A stretch of 64,000 bases of DNA from Oceaniferula flava (GTDB lineage Bacteria; Verrucomicrobiota; Verrucomicrobiia; Verrucomicrobiales; Akkermansiaceae), in the NCBI RefSeq assembly GCF_016811075.1, contig NZ_JAFBGL010000005.1, positions 186,001 through 250,000 of the forward strand, written 5' to 3'. Positions 54,590-62,532 of the stretch are shown piece after piece. Every line of letters starts with the position of its first letter. Positions within the stretch are counted from its first letter, which is position 1. The notes under the pieces were generated by a model that saw only the letters and a program-made list of their open reading frames with translations, made no database searches and was not told where the DNA came from. The position numbers and the translations under genes were made by a program.

Positions 54590-55384
54590 ATGAAACCTCT
54601 CATCTGCACCCTCCTCCCTCTCGCTATTGTCGGAGCAAGTTCCACCCATGCTGCGATCACTTTTTACAGTGATTTCACCGAAGACAGTATCGGAGATATC
54701 ACAGGTTTGACTGTGGATACGCCGAGCACGACTGGAGCTAACAGCGGAACAATTACCCTGGATACCGCCAACGACCAACTTGACCTCACCGCCAATGGCG
54801 CCAATCTGTGGGACAACCGTGAAAATGCTCCCATCGCTTGGGTATCAGCCCCTTCGGTCGTGGCTGGCGAGACTTGGTATGTGGAGACTCAGATCAACAT
54901 GAATAACCACACGGGTGGTGCTGCCGGCTACGACCAGGCGGGGATCACCTTTGGGAATGACACCGACGGATACAACCCAGGTGGCCCTAACGACACTTTT
55001 GCGTTGCTTCTCAATGATTGGAATAACTGGACGGTCCAGCATGCCGCTTTCTCGGTGGGTGGTGGCGTCAATGGCGCGATCGACACCTCCGATACCAATA
55101 TCTTCCTGCGCGTCGAGATTACCGAAGGTGGAGCGACCGATACCTATAATTTCTTTTTCAAGGAGGATGGGGGTGATGAATGGACGCAGTTGACTGATCT
55201 GGCAGAAGACCGAGAAGGCAGTTTTGCCAATTCTCGGGTCGGTTTGGTGCTAAAGTCACACAACTCGAACCCCAACGGGAATGCGCAGTTTGACTATCTC
55301 GAAGTGGGGGTGGTTCCTGAACCGTCCACCACAGCACTTCTTGGCCTCGGTGGGCTTGCTTTGATCCTGCGTCGTCGCAAGTAA
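54590..55384 (+). CDS. Exported PEP-CTERM protein closing the plus-strand sulfatase array
   Basis: 264 residues from the ATG at 54590; an in-frame start at 54545 would add 15 residues. Signal MKPLICTLLPLAIVGASSTH, cleavage near AAI. The body is a LamG/concanavalin-like sandwich (ITFYSDFTEDSIGDITGLTV, ETWYVETQINMNNHTGG, YNFFFKEDGGDEWTQL, SRVGLVLKSHN), a fold often used for glycan binding. The tail is VPEPSTTALLGLGGLALILR plus RRK. It follows array member 9 but is separated by that gene's terminator. Probable surface or matrix protein with possible carbohydrate affinity. Confidence 0.87.
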   Translation: MKPLICTLLPLAIVGASSTHAAITFYSDFTEDSIGDITGLTVDTPSTTGANSGTITLDTANDQLDLTANGANLWDNRENAPIAWVSAPSVVAGETWYVETQINMNNHTGGAAGYDQAGITFGNDTDGYNPGGPNDTFALLLNDWNNWTVQHAAFSVGGGVNGAIDTSDTNIFLRVEITEGGATDTYNFFFKEDGGDEWTQLTDLAEDREGSFANSRVGLVLKSHNSNPNGNAQFDYLEVGVVPEPSTTALLGLGGLALILRRRK

Positions 55385-55407
55385 TCCGACAGCCGGTTTT
55401 CCCCATG

Positions 55408-55437
55408 CCCGATCACGTAGGTGGTCGGGGATTTTTT
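55408..55437 (+). terminator. Intrinsic terminator after PEP-CTERM gene
   Basis: Nine-base arms CCCGATCAC (55408-55416) and GTGGTCGGG (55421-55429), with one G-U pair, a four-base loop and a six-T run (55432-55437). It faces the convergent sulfatase gene ending at 55523. Confidence 0.88.
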
Positions 55438-55522
55438 ATAGGGATGCCTTCCTAGCGCCCGACTCGGGACTTGAGGGCATCGCGCTCAATGAAGCAAGAT
55501 GTCCCAAGGATGTTTGCGAGAC

Positions 55523-57031
55523 TTACTTTTTCTTCTTCACCTTGTTAGGGCGCGGGTCTTTGTTCGGCACTTGCAGTTCCTTGCGGCGTTTGGCGAGTTC
55601 TTGTTCGAGCTCTTTGCGCACTGGAGCATACTCCGGATCGTTGTAGACGCTGTTCATTTCCTTGGGATCCTTTTTGAGATCATACATTTCCCAGTAGTCC
55701 TTGGGTTTGTAGCTGTGGAAGAGTTTGTAGCGATCGGTGATGATGCCGTAGTGGCGGGGGACTTTGTGCAGCGACGGCTGGTCGTAGTAATGGAAATAGA
55801 AGCTTTTGCGCCAGTGCTCGGGCGTGCTGCCATCGAACAAAGGGAGCAGGCTGCGCCCCTGCATACGACTTACGTGGGGCAGGCTGGCCGCGGAGAGAAT
55901 AGTCTGCGCGAAGTCCAAGTTGGAGACCAGTGCCTTGCTCACCGTGCCGGGTTTTATTTTCGCCGGCCAGCGCATGAGGAAGGGGGTGCGTGCCGATTCT
56001 TCGTAGATCCAGCGTTTGTCAAACCAGCCGTGTTCGCCGAGGAAGAAACCTTGATCGGAGGCGTAGATGACGATGGTGTTCTCTTCGAGTCCGGCCTCTT
56101 TCAGGTAGTCTAGCAGTCTTCCTACTCCGTCGTCCACAGAGGAGACGCAAGCGAGGTAGTCGTGCATATAACGTTGGTATTTCCAGCGGACCAAGTCCTT
56201 GCCGCTGAGATTTGCTTTGGCGAAGGCTTCGTTGCGCGGTTGGTAATAGGCATCCCATGCCGCGCGTTGTTTTTGGTTGAGTCGCGCCGGAGTGGTTAGT
56301 TTGACGTCGTTGCGGTGCATGGTTTCCTCGATGGTCATGTTCTGCTCGGCCGCGCCGGGCCCACGGTTGGCGTAATCGTCAAAGAGGTTCGAGGGTTCCG
56401 GGTATTCTTTGCCCTTGTCAAAATTCAGCTTGCTGGTGTTCGGTTGCCAATTGCGGTGAGGTGCCTTTTGGTGGCACATCAGCAGGAAGGGTTTGGAGGG
56501 ATCCCGCTGCTTCAGCCAGGCCAGCGAGCGATCGGTGATGATATCGGTGACGTATCCCTCGAGTCGGGTTTCCTGACCGTTGAGGATCATGGTGGGATTG
56601 TAGTAGTCGCCTTGACCGGGGAGGATTTCCCAGGTGTCAAAGCCGGTGGGTTCACTGCCCAGATGCCACTTGCCGATGATCGCAGTCTCATAGCCGGACT
56701 GGTGCAGCATCTTGGGGAAAGTGGGTTGGCTACCATCGAAGGTGCAGCGGGTGTTGCTCCAGAAGCCATTGATGTGACTGTGGGTGCCGGTGAGGACGGT
56801 GGCACGGCTGGGTCCGCAAAGTGGGTTGGCGACCAAGCAGCGATCAAAGCGGATACCCTCTTCGCCGATGCGGTCGATGTTCGGTGTTTCAATCAGGCCT
56901 TTGTTATAGGCACTGACGGCCTGCCAGGCGTGGTCGTCAGAGAAGATAAACAGAATGTTGGGTCGTGCCGCCGAGTGGGCAGGCAAGATGCCCAGCACCA
57001 GGGCGCAGAGAGTGAGGCGGAGTTTTTTCAT
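55523..57031 (-). CDS. Exported type I sulfatase, G6S-like (array member 10)
   Basis: 502 residues. Signal MKKLRLTLCALVLGILPAHS, cleavage near AA. Active site PLCGPSRAT with Cys72; FIFSDDHAWQAVSAYNKG replaces the usual DDxGxxD opening, and IIGKWHLGSEPTGFD and YASDQGFFLGEHGWFDKR follow. These features fit the N-acetylglucosamine-6-sulfatase/choline-sulfatase-like branch rather than the types in the plus-strand array. Residues EYPEPSNLFDDYANRGPGAA form a family-typical loop. The tail ends NKVKKKK. It lies 23 bases downstream of array member 11 on the same strand, so the two form an operon, convergent with the PEP-CTERM gene. Confidence 0.93.
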   Translation of the reverse strand: MKKLRLTLCALVLGILPAHSAARPNILFIFSDDHAWQAVSAYNKGLIETPNIDRIGEEGIRFDRCLVANPLCGPSRATVLTGTHSHINGFWSNTRCTFDGSQPTFPKMLHQSGYETAIIGKWHLGSEPTGFDTWEILPGQGDYYNPTMILNGQETRLEGYVTDIITDRSLAWLKQRDPSKPFLLMCHQKAPHRNWQPNTSKLNFDKGKEYPEPSNLFDDYANRGPGAAEQNMTIEETMHRNDVKLTTPARLNQKQRAAWDAYYQPRNEAFAKANLSGKDLVRWKYQRYMHDYLACVSSVDDGVGRLLDYLKEAGLEENTIVIYASDQGFFLGEHGWFDKRWIYEESARTPFLMRWPAKIKPGTVSKALVSNLDFAQTILSAASLPHVSRMQGRSLLPLFDGSTPEHWRKSFYFHYYDQPSLHKVPRHYGIITDRYKLFHSYKPKDYWEMYDLKKDPKEMNSVYNDPEYAPVRKELEQELAKRRKELQVPNKDPRPNKVKKKK

Positions 57032-57054
57032 CGGTTGGGGGTAGGGGGAGGAGG

Positions 57055-58443
57055 TTATTTCACTTGGTATTTCATGAGCTTCTGACGCATGGATTTCATT
57101 ACCGCGGAGTATTCAGGGTTCTCGGCGAGGTTTTTCCATTCGTTCGGGTCGTTTTTATGATCGTAAAGTTCGGTGGAGCCATCGCTGTATTCAATGTATC
57201 GGTAACGTTCGTCGCGGACGCCGACGCTGCCGTCTTTCCGATAGGTGAGTGCCGGGTGACCCCATTCGGCCTCTCGATTGATTAGCAGGGGTTTTAGGCT
57301 CCGACCTACGACCTTGTCGTTGGCGGGTAGACCGCAGAGGTCGACTAGGGTCGGGTAGATATCGAGCAGGCTGACCACGCGGTCGGTGCGGCCTCGGTAT
57401 TTCTCGCCCTGCATGCTTTTGGGGAGGCTGATGATCAGGGGCGCGGAGGCGGAGCGCTCCCAGAGGGTGTGTTTCTGGAAAGTGTTCTTCTCGCCCATGT
57501 GATAGCCGTGGTCGGACCAGAGAATCACGATGGTGTTGTCGGCGTAGGGGCTGGCTTCCAAGGCGTCTAACACCTCGCCGACTTTCGAGTCCGCGAAGGT
57601 GATGCTGGCGTAATAGCTTTGGATGATCTTGCGCCACTGGTTTTCCTCCTTCGCCCACTCGGTGCGCGGGTAGCCATCGTTGATGGTGGCGCGGCCGGCG
57701 GCTGGCACGTCATCGAGGTCGTCTTTGCGGTAGGCGGGCAGGGAGATCTTCTCCGGGTAATACATGTCGAAATACTTTTGGGGCACGTGCCATGGGGTGT
57801 GCGGGCGCAGGAAGCCGACCATGAGCATGAACGGCTTGCTGTGTTTCTTGCTCAAGCGTTCCACGGCCCAGGCGGCGGCTTTGCTATCGCTCATGTCGCT
57901 TTCCTTGCCATTGTAGGCGGCCCAATCGGTGAGGGTCTTTTTGCTGTTCCAATTCGATTCGATGTCCTTGCCGTTCTCGTCCTTGTTATGGTCCCAGCTG
58001 CCGCGGCCGCCAGACATGTTGAGGCCTTGGAGCGGCAGGTGACGGTGGAGGATTTTTCCCACGGCCATAGTTTTGTAGCCGCCGTGTTCTTTAAGATAAT
58101 CGTGCAGCATGGCGGAACCCATCGACTCCACCTTCTCCTTCACGTAGTTGTCTTTGACTTGGAGCTTGGGCGACTCCAGTTGGTGGAAATACAAACTCGT
58201 CATCACACTGGCACGCGATGGTCCGCAGACCGGGTATTGGCAGTAGGCCCGGGAAAACCAGGTGCCGCGCTTGGCCAGGCGATCCATGTTAGGTGTCAGC
58301 ACCTCGCTGTGCCCGCGGTAGCCAGCCCAGTCGTTGAGGTCGTCCACCGCAATGAACAGGACGTTTGGTTTCTTGGTTTCGGACTGGAGGGGGCCGGCGA
58401 GGCAGGCCAGTGCTGCGAGGGCGATGATGGCAGGGCGTTTCAT
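57055..58443 (-). CDS. Exported type I sulfatase, iduronate-2-sulfatase-like (array member 11)
   Basis: 462 residues. Signal MKRPAIIALAALACLAGPLQ, cleavage near SET. The opening VLFIAVDDLNDWAGYRGHSE, the active site PVCGPSRAS (Cys73), AVGKILHRHLP in place of GKWHLG, and WSDHGYHMGEKNTFQKHTLW all follow the pattern of iduronate-2-sulfatases (family S1_7-like). Bacterial members act on sulfated uronates or on algal glycans; the real substrate is unknown. Its product would complement the G6S-like enzyme downstream. The C-terminus is short (MKYQVK). The potassium-channel gene upstream on the same strand ends 40 bases away, but the two are functionally distinct. Confidence 0.92.
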   Translation of the reverse strand: MKRPAIIALAALACLAGPLQSETKKPNVLFIAVDDLNDWAGYRGHSEVLTPNMDRLAKRGTWFSRAYCQYPVCGPSRASVMTSLYFHQLESPKLQVKDNYVKEKVESMGSAMLHDYLKEHGGYKTMAVGKILHRHLPLQGLNMSGGRGSWDHNKDENGKDIESNWNSKKTLTDWAAYNGKESDMSDSKAAAWAVERLSKKHSKPFMLMVGFLRPHTPWHVPQKYFDMYYPEKISLPAYRKDDLDDVPAAGRATINDGYPRTEWAKEENQWRKIIQSYYASITFADSKVGEVLDALEASPYADNTIVILWSDHGYHMGEKNTFQKHTLWERSASAPLIISLPKSMQGEKYRGRTDRVVSLLDIYPTLVDLCGLPANDKVVGRSLKPLLINREAEWGHPALTYRKDGSVGVRDERYRYIEYSDGSTELYDHKNDPNEWKNLAENPEYSAVMKSMRQKLMKYQVK

Positions 58444-58483
58444 GGGTGGATATTGAGGGGGTGGTTTTGGTAATGAGCGTTGG

Positions 58484-60178
58484 TTATTTTTTATGCGCGT
58501 AGATTTCGAAGAATTTATCCTCGGCCTCTAACGAGCCAATCATGATCAGAGGCAGGCCCGCGCTGAGCACTGTGTCTGGATCAGGGTTGACTCTGCGCTT
58601 GCCGTCCAGCTCGCAGGCGATGATCGAGCAGCCGGTGCGCGAGCGCACTTGAGATTCGGCCAAGGTCACACCGTCCAGACATTGGGGTGTCTTGGTGGTA
58701 AAGATGCTAACACCCTCGGCGAGAAGCAGATTTTCACTTCCTCGCAGGTGATTCAAGATGGTATTTGCACTCATCGTGGCATACGAGAGAACCACATCTG
58801 CTCCGGCGCGATGCAAGCGCGGCACGTTCTCTTCCTGAGTGCAGCGACTGATGATCTGTAGGTTCTTACGCAGACGACGGTAGAAAATGGTAAGAAACAG
58901 ATTGGTGTCGTCGTCATGGGTGGTGATGATCACTGAGGATGCTTCGTGTAGACCTGCTAGGACTAACAGATCGAACTCCGAGCCGTCACCGATCACTGTG
59001 CGGTCAGGGAACTGCACGCGGTCGGCGATTTTTTCGATCATCTTCCACTCTACTTCCTGTTCATTCAGGGCACGGGCGGTGGCGCGGCCTACTCGGCCTC
59101 CGCCGATGATGACCACGTTGCTTTTCTTACTGCTCTGTTGGCCAATGTGGTGGTTGTATTGTTCGATCTGCTCGCGAGTGCCTCCGAGGATGAAAATAGA
59201 CGATTCACGGATCGGTGTGTCCGGGGCCACCGGCTCTAGCTTGCCATGGTCCCAAAGCCCCACCAGAGTCACACCGGTGAGTGGTTTGAGTTCGCTTTCG
59301 GCAATGGTTTTGCCCACCAGGTCGGTGCCGGAGGCGGCGGACTCGGCGATCACCAGCTCGTCCATCATCCCGATCACGTGAGCTTTGGAATCGCCCCCGA
59401 TCACTCGGCGTGACAGAGCCTGGCCCATCATTTTTTCAAGATTCAAGATGTGTGTGACGCCAGATAGCTCAAGGGCATCTCGGGCGGCATTCGAGCGAGC
59501 CGATGCGATGACGGGCACGTTTTCCGAAATCTCACGGACGGAGAAGGTGACGTTGGTGTTGATGATGTCCGAGCGCGTGGTGACCACCATGGCCGCTTGA
59601 TCGACCCGTAGTTTCCGGTAGGTATCAGGATCGCTGTAATCTCCGAGCACTACCGGCACATTTTTGGCATGTAAATCCAGAGCCTCGGCCAAGGTGGGGA
59701 CTAGAATGGCGTAGGGGTGTTGTTGTTTTTTCAACATCTTCACCAGCAGTTTGGTGATTGGGCCATGCAGGGTGAGGATCACATGCCGTTTCATGGAAGC
59801 AGGTAACTCGCGGGGCGCATGGGTCGCCTCCTGAGCCTTCATCCATGGGGCGTAAAAGAACTCGATGAAGGTGAAGGGGAGCAGCACCAGTAGGTAGACC
59901 ACACCGGTGACCAGCACCACGATAGAAAACCCGCGACCAAGGTCGGACTGGAATGTGATATCTCCAAAGCCGAGTGTCGACATCACGGTGAGTGTCCAAT
60001 AAAAACCGGTGACCCAGCTGTGGTGCTGGCCTTCCAGTTCCATGATCTCGTGGAAGAGCACGCTGAAAATGGTCACGATGACCAAGAGGACAAACAGCAA
60101 TCGGAACAGAGCCATTAAGTTCCTGCGGCTGGTTTGGTTTTCTAAAAAGGCCGTAAGAACGGTGGTGAGGGCTTTCAT
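58484..60178 (-). CDS. Potassium channel with two RCK (TrkA-N/C) units
   Basis: 564 residues. Two membrane helices (about 23-45 and 79-105) flank a pore loop with selectivity filter STLGFGD, the two-helix K+ channel type. Two cytosolic RCK halves follow. The first (about 130-350; MKRHVILTLHGPITKLL) has lost the classic GxGxxG loop. The second (about 350-564; NVVIIGGGRVGRATARAL) keeps it, and each is followed by a TrkA-C-like segment (VGKTIAESELKPLTGVTLVG, LDGVTLAESQVRSRTGCSII). Such channels control K+ flux in response to nucleotide or redox state. It is divergent from a small lipoprotein gene; the 284-base gap shows no clear element. Confidence 0.9.
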   Translation of the reverse strand: MKALTTVLTAFLENQTSRRNLMALFRLLFVLLVIVTIFSVLFHEIMELEGQHHSWVTGFYWTLTVMSTLGFGDITFQSDLGRGFSIVVLVTGVVYLLVLLPFTFIEFFYAPWMKAQEATHAPRELPASMKRHVILTLHGPITKLLVKMLKKQQHPYAILVPTLAEALDLHAKNVPVVLGDYSDPDTYRKLRVDQAAMVVTTRSDIINTNVTFSVREISENVPVIASARSNAARDALELSGVTHILNLEKMMGQALSRRVIGGDSKAHVIGMMDELVIAESAASGTDLVGKTIAESELKPLTGVTLVGLWDHGKLEPVAPDTPIRESSIFILGGTREQIEQYNHHIGQQSSKKSNVVIIGGGRVGRATARALNEQEVEWKMIEKIADRVQFPDRTVIGDGSEFDLLVLAGLHEASSVIITTHDDDTNLFLTIFYRRLRKNLQIISRCTQEENVPRLHRAGADVVLSYATMSANTILNHLRGSENLLLAEGVSIFTTKTPQCLDGVTLAESQVRSRTGCSIIACELDGKRRVNPDPDTVLSAGLPLIMIGSLEAEDKFFEIYAHKK

Positions 60179-60462
60179 AGGGAAAGCTTAGTCTAAGGTC
60201 CATCGTGCATGATGCCAAATGAATACGTCTTTCGTTGCGTTGGCAAACATGTGGCGAACTGCACTTCGTTGATCAACGGCACATTGCACGGATGCCACGG
60301 GAGGAATTGCATTTTGCACGGTTTTTTGCGCTATGGAAGGTGTTCGATGATGCTGGAATGATTAAGTTGTTAGTCTGCAACTTCAGTTAAATGAAGGGGT
60401 AAGGGTGTAACTTATGATGCAAAGCACCGCCATGGCACGCAGTCTGCAACTGATAGATTGTT

Positions 60463-60711
60463 ATGAAAAATACACTCACATTACTGCCCGCCATCATCGC
60501 CTCCGGTGCTTTTCTCTGCAGCTGCAAGGTTGAAAAGACAGAGGAAGGTAAACTGCCCGACGTCGAGGTGGATGTGGATACTGAAAAAGGTAACCTTCCT
60601 AAATACGACGTGGATGCTCCTGAAGTCGATGTGAACAAGAAGAAAGTCGAAGTCACCGTCCCGGACGTGGATGTGACCATGCCCGACGAGAAGCCGGACG
60701 AAAATGAATAA
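60463..60711 (+). CDS. Small acidic lipoprotein with PDVDV repeats
   Basis: 82 residues. Signal MKNTLTLLPAIIASGAFLCS with lipobox LCSC (Cys21). The mature part is a chain of short alternating acidic and hydrophobic strands: LPDVEVDVDTEKG, LPKYDVDAPEVDV, KKKVEVTVPDVDV, MPDEKPDENE. No structured domain is known for this pattern; it may be extended or bind metal. It is followed 18 bases later by a Pmp3/YqaE gene, likely co-transcribed, suggesting an envelope-stress role (inference). Confidence 0.75.
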   Translation: MKNTLTLLPAIIASGAFLCSCKVEKTEEGKLPDVEVDVDTEKGNLPKYDVDAPEVDVNKKKVEVTVPDVDVTMPDEKPDENE

Positions 60712-60729
60712 CCAGGAGCCAGCAAGAAT

Positions 60730-60897
60730 ATGCAGATTATCAAAATCATTCTCGCCATCTTCCTGCCGCCCGTAGCGGCATTCCTCCAAGTGGGACTGGG
60801 GCCACATTTCTGGCTCAATATCCTTCTAACCATGCTCGGTGGTGTTCCTGGTATGATCCACGCCCTGTGGTTGATTCTGAAAAACAAAACCGCCTAA
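60730..60897 (+). CDS. Pmp3/YqaE-family small membrane protein
   Basis: 55 residues: IIKIILAIFLPPVAAFLQVG followed by HFWLNILLTMLGGVPGMIHA and LWLILKNKTA. This is a full-length Pmp3/UPF0057 protein with two hydrophobic segments, the LAIFLPPxAxFLxxG motif and the NILLTxLGxxPGxIHA motif. Family members sit in the membrane and are linked to salt and membrane-potential stress in yeast, plants and bacteria. The gene is too short for a usual length cut-off. It lies between a small lipoprotein and cardiolipin synthase and probably shares a transcript with the lipoprotein. Confidence 0.9.
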   Translation: MQIIKIILAIFLPPVAAFLQVGLGPHFWLNILLTMLGGVPGMIHALWLILKNKTA

Positions 60898-60935
60898 CAC
60901 CCAGCTCAGAGCATTGCAAACAGCACTCTAACCCC

Positions 60936-60976
60936 ATGGGGAAGGTTGACTGAGATCAGTCGCCTTCCCCATTTTT
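60936..60976 (+). terminator. Strong hairpin with T-run directly before the cardiolipin synthase start
   Basis: Ten-base perfect arms ATGGGGAAGG (60936-60945) and CCTTCCCCAT (60963-60972), with an inner GACTGA/TCAGTC stem, then TTTT. It has the form of an intrinsic terminator for the lipoprotein/Pmp3 transcript. It ends only one base before the cls ATG at 60978, so the cls message must either start within it, read through it, or use a start further in (for example Met18). An attenuator or translational block is an alternative. Confidence 0.8.
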
Positions 60977-60977
60977 C

Positions 60978-62507
60978 ATGATGCAACTCTCAGACCGATA
61001 CGAAAAGCTGAAGAATGGACTCAAGGGCATGCTTGAGTTCAGAAAGCGGCATCGTGTAAAACTCAAACGCTACTTACTGATCACCATGCACATCCTCGGT
61101 GTGGTGAGCTCGTTTGATGCGGTGATGAACACCCGCACCTCCCAAGGCGCCATTGCCTGGGTGGTTTCATTGAACACCCTACCGGTGGTGGCCGTGCCTG
61201 CTTATTGGGTGTTCGGATCCAATGATTTTGATAATTACATCGAGGAACGTCGCAGTCATCGTGAGAAATTGAGGCCTCTGGCGCAGCGATTGATGCGTGA
61301 AGAAGGCGTCTCGGCCGTGGAGTTGCAGGACCAGAGCCCGCTGGCGAACTCACTGCGGAGCTTGTCGCTTTTACCCATCACTCATTCTAACAAGGTCGAG
61401 CTGCTGGTGGATGGCCGCAATACTTACGATAGTATTTTCGAATCGATCCTCGAAGCAGAGAGCTATGCGCTGGTGCAATTTTACATCATTCGTGATGACG
61501 ATACCGGTCAGCGTTTCAGGGATCTCCTGATTGAAAAAGCCCGCCAAGGCGTCGCCGTCTATCTGCTTTATGATGATTACGGCTGCATCGATATCGGCGA
61601 AGATTATCTCGCCCCCCTCCGGTCGGCCGGCGTTCGGGTGTCGTCCTTTCTTGATCTGGTCGGCCCGGCAAATGGCCTGCAGCTGAACTTCCGCAATCAT
61701 CGGAAAATTGTCATTGTCGATGGCGCCGTGGGATTTGTGGGAGGTTTGAATGTTGGCGATGAATATCTCGGATTACACCCAGAGCTGACGCCTTGGCGTG
61801 ATAGTCATGTCAAAGTGAGTGGCCCGGTGGTCACCTACCTTCAGATTCCTTTCGTCGAAGACTGGCACTGGGCGACGGGGGAATGGCTGGAAACCTTGGA
61901 CTGGAATCCGGTCGACAAGGCCATCGTCAATGAGACATCCCCGAAGATTGATCCCCAGGGAGTAAGTGCCATCTGCGTGCCCTCGGGGCCATCGGATGAT
62001 GTGCAAACTTGCAATCTGTTCTATCAAGCGGCCATCAATGCCGCCGAGAAGCGGATTTGGTTATCGACGCCCTACTTTGTGCCTGATGAATCCTTCATTC
62101 ACGCCCTGCAGTTGGCTGCGCTCCGCGGAGTCGAGGTGAAGCTGATCATTCCGGAGAACAGCGACAGCACCCTGGTCAATTTATCCATGCAGTCATACTT
62201 CGCCGAGCTGCATCAACTTGGCATTGAAATCTACCGCTATCAGGAGGGCTTCTTGCACCAGAAGGTGATGCTGGTGGACGATCACTTCTGCGCCTACGGC
62301 AGTGCCAATCTGGACAACCGATCGTTCCGACTGAACTTCGAAGTCATGGTCGGATTTTTCTCCAAAGACTTCGCCCGCAAGACCGAAGCCATGCTCACCG
62401 AAGACATGGCGAACAGCCAGCTCGCTCCCGAGGGACAACTGCTAGATAGAAACCTTTTTTACCGATTCTCCGTGCGTGTCTCGAGACTGCTCGCGCCTAT
62501 CCAATAA
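60978..62507 (+). CDS. cls: Cardiolipin synthase (phospholipase D superfamily)
   Basis: 509 residues. Two N-terminal membrane helices (about 36-55, 60-80; AIAWVVSLNTLPVVAVPAYW) precede two HKD motifs: NHRKIVIVDG (H241, K243, D248) and LHQKVMLVDD (H427, K429, D434), each followed by the usual Gly-Ser/Gly-Asn residues (GFVGGLN; CAYGSANLDNRSF). This is the full layout of bacterial ClsA-type enzymes, which join two phosphatidylglycerols into cardiolipin at the inner membrane. The first ATG (60978) is used; Met18 is an alternative given the hairpin just upstream. It is followed 25 bases later by a UbiB-type kinase gene. Confidence 0.93.
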   Translation: MMQLSDRYEKLKNGLKGMLEFRKRHRVKLKRYLLITMHILGVVSSFDAVMNTRTSQGAIAWVVSLNTLPVVAVPAYWVFGSNDFDNYIEERRSHREKLRPLAQRLMREEGVSAVELQDQSPLANSLRSLSLLPITHSNKVELLVDGRNTYDSIFESILEAESYALVQFYIIRDDDTGQRFRDLLIEKARQGVAVYLLYDDYGCIDIGEDYLAPLRSAGVRVSSFLDLVGPANGLQLNFRNHRKIVIVDGAVGFVGGLNVGDEYLGLHPELTPWRDSHVKVSGPVVTYLQIPFVEDWHWATGEWLETLDWNPVDKAIVNETSPKIDPQGVSAICVPSGPSDDVQTCNLFYQAAINAAEKRIWLSTPYFVPDESFIHALQLAALRGVEVKLIIPENSDSTLVNLSMQSYFAELHQLGIEIYRYQEGFLHQKVMLVDDHFCAYGSANLDNRSFRLNFEVMVGFFSKDFARKTEAMLTEDMANSQLAPEGQLLDRNLFYRFSVRVSRLLAPIQ

Positions 62508-62532
62508 TGCTGACCCACAACCCTACAAAACT

